A DNA stretch of 64,000 nucleotides from assembly GCF_011762045.1 (NCBI RefSeq), contig NZ_JAASQS010000009.1:248001-312000 (forward strand), read 5' to 3'. The notes beneath the pieces were generated by a model. That model had not been told where the DNA came from. It ran no database searches and saw only the letters and a program-made list of their open reading frames with translations. This DNA is from Rhizomicrobium electricum. Its GTDB lineage: Bacteria; Pseudomonadota; Alphaproteobacteria; Micropepsales; Micropepsaceae. Both the position numbers and the translations under genes were made by a program. Below are positions 55,285 to 64,000 of the stretch, in pieces (position 1 is the stretch's first letter; every line of letters begins with the position of its first letter).

Positions 55285-56159
55285 TGGACCAAAACCAGCT
55301 CCTTGACCGTGCCTTGGGTGCTTATCTCGGCGTTGCCGTCGGCGATGCGCTGGGCGCGACGGTGGAGTTCCTCACCCGCGGCGAGATCAAGGCGAAGTAC
55401 GGCGAGCACAATCGTATCATCGGCGGCGGCTGGCTGAAGCTGAAGCCGGGTCAGGTGACCGACGACACGGCGATGAGCCTCGCGCTCGGGCGCGCCCTGA
55501 TCGCAGCGGGAGGCTTCGACACCCGCGCCATCTGTGAGGCGTTCGTCGCGTGGCTTCGTACCCGCCCCATCGATATCGGCAATACCTGCCGGCGCGGTAT
55601 CAGCCGCTACATGCATCAAGGCACGACGGAAAAGCCGTTCAACGACGGCGATGCCGGCAATGGCGCTTGCATGCGGACCCTGCCCGTGGCGCTGGCGACC
55701 CTCGCCTCGCGGATCGATTTCGAGCGCTGGACCCTCGGCCAGTGCCACATCACCCATAATCATCCATTGTCGGACGACGCCACGCTGGCGGTCGGCGCGA
55801 TGGTGCAGTCGCTCGTCTCGGGCGGCGGCGTGAAGGACGTGCGGGCGCACGCCAATGCGCTGGTTGCCAAACATCGCACCTTTCAGTTCACGCCGTATCA
55901 CGGCCTGTCGTCGCCCTACATCGTCGACACGCTGCAAACTGTGCTGCACTTCTATTTCCGCACCGACACGTTCAAGAGCTATCTGATCGAGGTCGTCAAT
56001 CAGGGCGGCGATGCCGACACTACCGGCGCCATCGCCGGCATGCTGGCAGGTGCTACGTACGGCGCCAGCGCCATTCCCGACGAATGGCTGCGCCGCATCG
56101 ATCCGGCCGTGGTCGCCGAAATCCGCGACCAAGTGCCCGCACTGCTGGCGCTGCGCTGA
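55284..56159 (+). CDS. draG: ADP-ribosyl-[dinitrogen reductase] glycohydrolase DraG
   Basis: A 291-aa ADP-ribosylglycohydrolase that removes the ADP-ribose placed by DraT. The dinuclear Mn-site motifs are visible: GDALGATVEF, DDTAMSLALGRAL near residue 60, and the C-terminal GGDADTTGAIAGMLAGA. ATG 55284 overlaps the draT stop by one base (TGATG); an in-frame TTG just before is less likely. It ends immediately next to the stop of nifT (convergent, zero gap), leaving no room for a terminator between the two operons. Confidence 0.94.
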   Translation: MDQNQLLDRALGAYLGVAVGDALGATVEFLTRGEIKAKYGEHNRIIGGGWLKLKPGQVTDDTAMSLALGRALIAAGGFDTRAICEAFVAWLRTRPIDIGNTCRRGISRYMHQGTTEKPFNDGDAGNGACMRTLPVALATLASRIDFERWTLGQCHITHNHPLSDDATLAVGAMVQSLVSGGGVKDVRAHANALVAKHRTFQFTPYHGLSSPYIVDTLQTVLHFYFRTDTFKSYLIEVVNQGGDADTTGAIAGMLAGATYGASAIPDEWLRRIDPAVVAEIRDQVPALLALR

Positions 56160-56366
56160 TCAGGCTTCCAGCCGTCGCGCTTCGACACTGATCGGCAGGC
56201 GCGTATCGGGCGCCATGTCGGGAAGCTGAAACACCCAACCGTTGGCGAGCGTCACCTTGCCGCCCCACAGGCACGGGCATTCCATCGCCACGATTTTCTC
56301 TTCGAGATCCTTCTTCGCAACGTAGACCGCATAGCCTTCACCCGTCTTGCGCAGCATGATTTTCAT
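56160..56366 (-). CDS. nifT: NifT/FixU family protein
   Basis: A 68-aa protein with the NifT pattern throughout: MKIMLRKTGEGYAVYVAKKD, LEEKIVAMECP and LWGGKVTLANGWVFQLPDM, ending in DTRLPISVEARRLEA. The function of NifT is not established; it usually follows nifZ or nifK. The start overlaps the nifZ stop by 4 bp (ATGA). Last gene of nifB-fdxN-nifZ-nifT. Confidence 0.93.
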   Translation of the reverse strand: MKIMLRKTGEGYAVYVAKKDLEEKIVAMECPCLWGGKVTLANGWVFQLPDMAPDTRLPISVEARRLEA

Positions 56367-56629
56367 GGATCGGCGGCCTCGATCAGCTCCAGCTCGTTGG
56401 CGCGCATCCCGACTACGAGGCCGCGATACAAGAAATCCACCTCATAAATGACATGGCGCTGCAGGAAGGTGCCGATGGCGCGGACATATCCCACTTCGCC
56501 GGGCCCGATCAGTGGATCGCCGATGGCTTTACCGGGGAAGCTGCCGTCATTGCGCACGGCGCGGCCGGCACGCACCTTGTCGCCCGGCTGAAACACCGGC
56601 GGACGGTCGCACTCGGTCAGTTCGCTCAT
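56363..56629 (-). CDS. nifZ: NifZ family protein
   Basis: An 88-aa protein of the NifZ family, which helps P-cluster maturation in the MoFe protein. It reads FQPGDKVRAGRAVRNDGSF, then GEVGYVRAIGTFLQRHVIYEVDF and a terminal GLVVGMRANELELI, the expected beta-rich SH3-like pattern. ATG 56629 overlaps the ferredoxin stop by 4 bp; the longer open frame above it is a shadow of the ferredoxin gene. Length is typical for the short alphaproteobacterial form. Confidence 0.92.
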   Translation of the reverse strand: MSELTECDRPPVFQPGDKVRAGRAVRNDGSFPGKAIGDPLIGPGEVGYVRAIGTFLQRHVIYEVDFLYRGLVVGMRANELELIEAADP

Positions 56630-56820
56630 GCCTTCACGCAGGTTTTCGGGATCGGACAGGCGGCAGCGCATTGCTGGGTCGGATAGATGCCTTTGCACTC
56701 CGTGCACTTGCCGGTGATGATGGAAAACAGGCCGCCTTTGGACGAAATGGCGTTGTTGGGACATTCGAACTGGCAGGCACCGCACCCGGTGCAATTCTCG
56801 GCGATGATTTTGAAGGCCAT
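56626..56820 (-). CDS. fdxN: 2[4Fe-4S] ferredoxin, nif-associated
   Basis: A 64-aa bacterial-type ferredoxin. The first cluster motif is CTGCGACQFECPNN (C-x2-C-x2-C-x3-C-P). The second is CTECKGIYPTQQCAAACPI, with the longer C-x2-C-x8-C-x3-C spacing typical of nifB-linked ferredoxins. These donate electrons to nitrogenase or to NifB. It lies 21 bp after nifB and overlaps nifZ. Confidence 0.92.
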   Translation of the reverse strand: MAFKIIAENCTGCGACQFECPNNAISSKGGLFSIITGKCTECKGIYPTQQCAAACPIPKTCVKA

Positions 56821-56841
56821 GACATTCTCCCTATTACGCCA

Positions 56842-59488
<2,647 letters not shown>

Positions 59489-59518
59489 TCGCCGCTCACC
59501 GCCAGGAGAAAATCAACA

Positions 59519-60973
59519 ATGGAAGCGGAAGCCAAAGCAGCCAGACGGCAGATGATCGCCGACGTGCTGGCCGAATACCCGCCGAAAACCGCGAAGAAGC
59601 GCGGCAAGCATCTCAACGTCTTCAACGAAGGCGATACGGATTGCGGCGTCAAGTCGAACATCAAGTCCGTTCCGGGCGTAATGACGGTGCGCGGTTGCGC
59701 TTACGCCGGCGCCAAAGGTGTGGTGTGGGGACCGATCAAGGACATGGTCCACATCAGCCACGGCCCGGTCGGCTGCGGCCAGTACTCCTGGGGTCAGCGC
59801 CGCAATTACGTCAGCGGTGCGGTCACCGGCGTGAACTCCTGGGTGGTGATGCAGATCACGTCGGACTACCAGGAAAAGGACATCGTCTTCGGCGGCGACA
59901 AGAAGCTGGTCAAGGTGATCGACGAGATCGAGGCGATGTTCCCGCTCAACAAGGGCATCTCGGTGATGAGCGAATGCCCGGTCGGTCTGATCGGCGACGA
60001 CATCGAATCCGTCGCCAAGCGCAAGAGCAAGGAGATCGGCAAGCCGATCGCGCCGGTGCGCTGCGAAGGCTTCCGCGGCGTGTCGCAATCGCTCGGCCAT
60101 CACATCGCCAACGACGTAATGCGCGACTTCCTGATCGATCCTGCGGCAAACAAGGAGGACCCGAGCTTCGAGCCGGGCCCCTACGACGTCATGATCGTCG
60201 GCGATTACAATATCGGCGGCGACGCTTGGGCCAGTCGCATCCTGCTCGAAGAAATGGGCCTTCGCGTGATCGGCCAATGGTCGGGCGATGCTTCGGTCGC
60301 CGAAGTGGAACGCGGCCCCAAAGCCAAGCTCAATCTCATCCACTGCTACCGCTCGATGAACTACATCTGCCGACACATGGAAGAGAAGTACGGCGTGCCG
60401 TGGCTGGAGTTCAATTTCTTCGGTCCCACCCGCATTGCCAAGAGCTTGCGCGCCATCGCCGAGCAGTTCGACGACAAGATCAAGGAAGGCGCCGAACGCG
60501 TCATCGCCAAATACACGCCGATGATCGACGCCATTCTTGCCAAGTACAAGCCGCGGCTCGAAGGCAAGAAGATCATGCTCTATGTCGGCGGCCTGCGCCC
60601 CCGCCACGTCTCCGATGCCTATGGCGACCTCGGCATGGAAGTCATCGCGACGGGCTACGAGTTCGCTCACAACGACGACTATCAGCGCACCACCAAATAC
60701 ATCAAGGACGGCACGGTGGTGTACGACGACGCTTCCGAGTTCGAACTGGAGCGGTTCGCGCAGGCGCTGAAGCCCGATCTGGTCGGATCCGGCATCAAGG
60801 AAAAGTACGGCACCCAGAAGCTCGGCTTTCCGTTCCGCCAGATGCATTCGTGGGACTATTCCGGCCCGTACCATGGGTACGACGGGTTCGCGATCTTCGC
60901 CCGCGACATGGATCTCGCCATCAACAATCCCGTCTGGGGCATGACCAAGGCGCCCTGGAAGAAAGCCGAGTAA
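59519..60973 (+). CDS. nifD: Nitrogenase MoFe protein alpha chain NifD
   Basis: A 484-aa alpha subunit. P-cluster ligands Cys60, Cys86 and Cys153 are in [23 protein letters not shown] and [12 protein letters not shown]. FeMo-cofactor ligands are Cys276 ([10 protein letters not shown]) and His443 ([12 protein letters not shown]). The Gln and His residues near the cofactor ([14 protein letters not shown]) fit a molybdenum rather than vanadium or iron-only enzyme. AGGAG precedes the ATG; nifK starts 5 bp after the stop. Full length, no irregularity. Confidence 0.98.
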   Translation: MEAEAKAARRQMIADVLAEYPPKTAKKRGKHLNVFNEGDTDCGVKSNIKSVPGVMTVRGCAYAGAKGVVWGPIKDMVHISHGPVGCGQYSWGQRRNYVSGAVTGVNSWVVMQITSDYQEKDIVFGGDKKLVKVIDEIEAMFPLNKGISVMSECPVGLIGDDIESVAKRKSKEIGKPIAPVRCEGFRGVSQSLGHHIANDVMRDFLIDPAANKEDPSFEPGPYDVMIVGDYNIGGDAWASRILLEEMGLRVIGQWSGDASVAEVERGPKAKLNLIHCYRSMNYICRHMEEKYGVPWLEFNFFGPTRIAKSLRAIAEQFDDKIKEGAERVIAKYTPMIDAILAKYKPRLEGKKIMLYVGGLRPRHVSDAYGDLGMEVIATGYEFAHNDDYQRTTKYIKDGTVVYDDASEFELERFAQALKPDLVGSGIKEKYGTQKLGFPFRQMHSWDYSGPYHGYDGFAIFARDMDLAINNPVWGMTKAPWKKAE

Positions 60974-60978
60974 CGCCC

Positions 60979-62505
60979 ATGCCCCAATCCGCAGATCGTA
61001 TTCTCGACCACGCCTCGCTGTTCAACGAGCCGGAGTATCTTGAACTCTTCGCCCGCAAGCACGCCTTGGAAAACCGCGTGCCGCCGGACAAGGTGCAGGA
61101 GCAGCTCGATTACACGAAGAGCTGGGAATATCGCGAAAAGAATCTCGCTCGCGAATCCTTGTGCATCAATCCGGCCAAAGCCTGCCAGCCCTTGGGCGCC
61201 ATGTTCGCCACTGTCGGTTTTGCCAAGACGCTGGCCTTCAATCACGGCAGCCAGGGCTGCACCGCCTATTTCCGCTCGCATCTGGCGCGCCACTTCAAGG
61301 AGCCGTGCGCGGCCGTCTCGACCTCGATGACCGAGGATGCGGCGGTGTTCGGCGGCATGCAGAACCTGATTGACGGCCTGTCAAACGCCTACACCGTCTA
61401 CAAGCCCGACATGATCGTGGTGTCGACCACCTGCATCGCCGAAGTCATCGGCGACGATCTTTCCGCCTTCATCGCCAATGCGCGCGAAAAAGGCTCGGTG
61501 CCGATGGACTTCCCGGTGGCCCAGGCCCATACGCCGTCCTTCGTCGGCAGCCACATCAACGGCTACGACGCGGTGATCAAGGGCGTCTTCACCTATCTCT
61601 GGGAAGGCAAAACCCGCGAGCCGAACGAGCGCATCAACATCATTCCCGGCTTCGACGGCTTTGCGGTCGGCAACAACCGCGAGCTGAAGCGCATCCTGAA
61701 TGCCTTCGACATCGGCTACGACATCATCTCCGACGTGTCCGACCAGTTCGATACGCCGACCGACGGCACCTATCGCATGTTCGACGGCGGCACGCCGCTC
61801 GATACGGTGCGGGGTGCGATCAACGCCAAGGCAACGGTGTCGATGCAGAAATACTGCACCGAAAAGGCTGGCGCCTTCGTCGCGGAAAAAGGCCAGCAAT
61901 ATGCCTCGTTCCATTATCCGCTCGGACTTGGGGCCACCGACGAGTTCCTGATGAAGATCTCGGACCTCACCGGCAAGCCGATCCCGGACAGCCTGGAAAA
62001 GGAACGTGGCCGGCTGGTCGATGCCATGGCGGACTCCTCGGCCTGGCTGCACGGCAAAAGCTATTCGATCTTCGGCGATCCCGATTTCGTGCTCGGCATG
62101 ACGCGCTTCGTCATGGAGATGGGCGGCGAGCCGGTCCACTGCCTTGCCACCAACGGCAACAGCGAGTGGGCCGCGGAGATGAAGGCGCTGCTCGCCACCA
62201 GTCCTTATGGCGCGCGGGCGCAAGTCTGGGCCGGCAAGGATTTGTGGGCAATGCGCTCGCTGCTCGCCACCGAACCCAGCGACTACGTGATCGGCTCGAC
62301 CTACGGCAAGATCTTCGAGCGCGACCTCGGCATTCCGCTGATCCGCCTCACCTTCCCGATCTTCGACCGCCATCACCATCACCGCTTCCCGGTGTGGGGT
62401 TATGAAGGCGCCATTCGCGTCCTGGTGACGATCCTCGACAAAATCCTCGACGATCTCGACCGCAAGACCATCAAGACGGGAATCTCGTTCGACATGGTTC
62501 GGTAA
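60979..62505 (+). CDS. nifK: Nitrogenase MoFe protein beta chain NifK
   Basis: A 508-aa beta subunit. The N-terminal segment contains FNEPEYLELFARKHALEN. P-cluster cysteines sit in INPAKACQPLGAM, NHGSQGCTAYFRSHLARHF and VSTTCIAEVIGDDL. The C-terminal region has the GSTYGKIFERDLGIPLIRL and FPIFDRHHHHRFPVWGY pattern. The frame is open back through nifD to 59641; ATG 60979, 5 bp after the nifD stop, is the real start by homology. nifE follows by 5 bp. Confidence 0.98.
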   Translation: MPQSADRILDHASLFNEPEYLELFARKHALENRVPPDKVQEQLDYTKSWEYREKNLARESLCINPAKACQPLGAMFATVGFAKTLAFNHGSQGCTAYFRSHLARHFKEPCAAVSTSMTEDAAVFGGMQNLIDGLSNAYTVYKPDMIVVSTTCIAEVIGDDLSAFIANAREKGSVPMDFPVAQAHTPSFVGSHINGYDAVIKGVFTYLWEGKTREPNERINIIPGFDGFAVGNNRELKRILNAFDIGYDIISDVSDQFDTPTDGTYRMFDGGTPLDTVRGAINAKATVSMQKYCTEKAGAFVAEKGQQYASFHYPLGLGATDEFLMKISDLTGKPIPDSLEKERGRLVDAMADSSAWLHGKSYSIFGDPDFVLGMTRFVMEMGGEPVHCLATNGNSEWAAEMKALLATSPYGARAQVWAGKDLWAMRSLLATEPSDYVIGSTYGKIFERDLGIPLIRLTFPIFDRHHHHRFPVWGYEGAIRVLVTILDKILDDLDRKTIKTGISFDMVR

Positions 62506-62510
62506 AGTCG

Positions 62511-63890
62511 ATGCTGCAGCACACGCTACAACACCTGTTTGACGAGCCGTCCTGCGCCACCAACCGCGCCAAGGACCCCAAGGCGCGCAAACAGGGTTGT
62601 GGCGGCAAGCCGCTAACGCCGGGCAATGCGGCGGGCGGTTGCGCCTTCGACGGCGCCAAGATCGTGCTGCAGCCGATCACCGATGCCGCCCATCTGGTGC
62701 ACGGGCCGATCGCCTGCGAAGGCAATTCCTGGGACAGCCGCCATTCGCTGTCCTCCGGCCCGATGCTCTACCGCACCGGCTTCACCACCGATCTTTCCGA
62801 GCTCGACGTCATCTATGGCGGCGAGAAAAAGCTTTACAAGGCGATCAAGGAAATCGTCGCGCGCTACGATCCGCCGGCAGTCTTCGTTTATCAGACCTGC
62901 GTTACCGCCATGATCGGCGACGATATCGCCAAGGTCTGCGCCGCCGCGACGGAGCGCCTCCATAAGCCCGTCATCCCGGTGATCGCGCCCGGCTTTGTCG
63001 GCAAGAAGAATTTCGGCACCAAGCTCGCGGGCGAAGTGCTGCTCGAGTACGTCATCGGCACCGAAGAGCCGGACGTCACCACGCCGACCGACATCAATCT
63101 TCTCGGCGAATACAACGTTTCCGGCGATTTGTGGAACGTCACGCCGCTGTTCAAACGTCTCGGCATCCGCCTTCTCGCCGCCATCACCGGCGATGCGCGC
63201 TATCACGACGTCACCAAGGCCCATCGCGCCCGCGTCAACATGATGGTGTGCAGCCAGGCGCTGATCAACGTCGCGCGCAAGATGGAAGAGCGCTGGGGCA
63301 TTCCCTGGTTCGAAGGCTCGTTCTACGGCGTTCCGGAAACCTCCAAATCGCTGCGGACGATCGCCAAAATGCTGGTTGACCGCGGCGCGGACGTGAGCCT
63401 GCTCAAACGCACCGAAGCCCTTATCGCCCGCGAGGAAGCCCGCGTCGCCGAAGTACTGGCGCCCATCCTGCCCGCGCTCAAAGGCAAAAAGGCGCTGCTT
63501 TATTCCGGCGGCGTCAAGTCGTGGTCGATGATCGCGGCGCTGCAATGGGCCGGCATGCAAGTGATCGGCACTTCGGTGCGCAAAGCGACCGACGACGACA
63601 AGCGCCGCGCTTCCGCGTTGCTGGGCGATAGCGGTACATTGTGGGAGTCCCTGCCCCAGCGCGAGATGTACGCCAAGCTCAAGGCCGGCGAAGCCGATAT
63701 CCTTCTTTCGGGCGGGCGCACGCAATATGTGGCGCTCAAAGCCAAAACGCCGTGGATGGATTCCAATCAGGAGCGTCACACCGCTTATGCCGGCTACGAC
63801 GGCACCATCGCCTTCCTCAAAGGCATCCACAAGGCACTCACCAATCCGATCTGGGCGCAGGTTCGCACGCCCCCGCCGTGGGAGGAATGA
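62511..63890 (+). CDS. nifE: FeMo-cofactor scaffold protein NifE
   Basis: A 459-aa NifE, the alpha-like subunit of the NifEN scaffold on which NifB-co is matured to FeMo-co. It shares the NifD fold, with cysteines in GGCAFDGA, HGPIACEGNSWDSR and VYQTCVTAMIGDD. Other landmarks are LLGEYNVSGDLWNVTPLFKRLGI and the HTAYAGYDGTIAFLKG end. The N-terminus has CATNRAKDPKARKQGCGGK, a cysteine pair usual in NifE. It starts 5 bp after nifK and its stop is 1 bp before the nifN ATG. Confidence 0.97.
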   Translation: MLQHTLQHLFDEPSCATNRAKDPKARKQGCGGKPLTPGNAAGGCAFDGAKIVLQPITDAAHLVHGPIACEGNSWDSRHSLSSGPMLYRTGFTTDLSELDVIYGGEKKLYKAIKEIVARYDPPAVFVYQTCVTAMIGDDIAKVCAAATERLHKPVIPVIAPGFVGKKNFGTKLAGEVLLEYVIGTEEPDVTTPTDINLLGEYNVSGDLWNVTPLFKRLGIRLLAAITGDARYHDVTKAHRARVNMMVCSQALINVARKMEERWGIPWFEGSFYGVPETSKSLRTIAKMLVDRGADVSLLKRTEALIAREEARVAEVLAPILPALKGKKALLYSGGVKSWSMIAALQWAGMQVIGTSVRKATDDDKRRASALLGDSGTLWESLPQREMYAKLKAGEADILLSGGRTQYVALKAKTPWMDSNQERHTAYAGYDGTIAFLKGIHKALTNPIWAQVRTPPPWEE

Positions 63891-63891
63891 C

Positions 63892-64000
63892 ATGGCATCG
63901 GCCCAAGCCAACGGTAAGAACGTCACCGTCAATCCGCTCAAAATGAGCCAGCCGCTTGGCGGCGCGACGGCGTTCATGGGCCTTAACCGCTGTCTTCCGA
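63892..64000 (+). CDS. nifN: FeMo-cofactor scaffold protein NifN (5' end only)
   Basis: The first 36 codons are in the window. GGAGGA lies 6 bases before the ATG. The product opens with a polar stretch, then NPLKMSQPLGGATAFMGLNRCLP, which is the conserved beginning of NifN (PLKxSQPLGAxxAxxGxxxCxP). The gene runs off the edge; its position 1 bp after nifE supports NifEN assembly. Confidence 0.9.
   Translation, partial: MASAQANGKNVTVNPLKMSQPLGGATAFMGLNRCLP

Noticed and set aside
59641..60978. Apparent N-terminal fusion of 446 residues to NifK
   Set aside because: This frame runs through nifD in another phase and is basic and featureless; NifK has its own ATG and normal N-terminus at 60979.

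Overview
The window is GC-rich (low sixties percent G+C by eye), densely coded DNA. It looks like a free-living, diazotrophic, motile alphaproteobacterium. The evidence is the gene set: an oxygen-sensitive-type NifA with the C-X11-C-X19-C-X4-C signature, the DraT/DraG nitrogenase switch, a TonB receptor, OprB and OmpW outer-membrane proteins, and a large che operon. No rRNA or other marker fixes the genus. There are no CRISPR arrays, insertion sequences, tRNAs or rRNAs that I can support.

Layout. Positions 1-19185 hold housekeeping and accessory genes: an ABC-F ATPase (Uup type), a DUF2934 protein, a TonB-dependent receptor with a strong terminator, a small MarR-like operon, two convergent polysaccharide pyruvyl transferase paralogs flanking a repeated palindrome-type element, O-acetylhomoserine sulfhydrylase, OmpW, a LOG-family/beta-CASP hydrolase/class-III aminotransferase operon, and a three-gene cassette (muralytic-like protein, membrane protein, patatin phospholipase).

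Positions 19526-37914 form a chemosensory locus. One minus-strand operon reads STAS - cheY - cheA - cheW3 - mcp4 - mcp3 - mcp2 - cheW2 - OprO/P-like porin - mcp1 - cheW1 - cheR - cheB. A convergent gene at its end encodes a soluble helical protein with a CheZ-like D-x-x-x-Q motif. The four receptors carry 12, 8, 2 and 6 concatenated HAMP units (in operon order). Almost all units are exactly 39 residues apart, always in even number, and mcp4 contains a 468-bp in-frame tandem duplication of four units. All four receptors end in the same FKEYA tail. This is the most unusual part of the window.

Positions 38481-49970 hold small secreted or membrane proteins, an OprB carbohydrate porin convergent with a GH3/PA14 glycosidase, a TetR regulator with a formate/nitrite-transporter-family channel, an orphan four-PAS histidine kinase, and an aminotransferase.

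Positions 50508-64000 are the nif region: mop (molybdenum binding) divergent from nifA-nifQ-nifS-draT-draG; nifB-fdxN-nifZ-nifT on the minus strand converging on draG; and nifHDKE(N), divergent from nifB and running off the window. The nifB-nifH spacer contains two good sigma-54 promoters with one perfect NifA upstream activator site almost exactly midway between them. Together these genes make, activate and post-translationally switch Mo nitrogenase.

Start codons were moved from the longest open frame where a ribosome-binding site, a neighbour's stop, a promoter or a paralog argued for it; these choices are stated in each entry.
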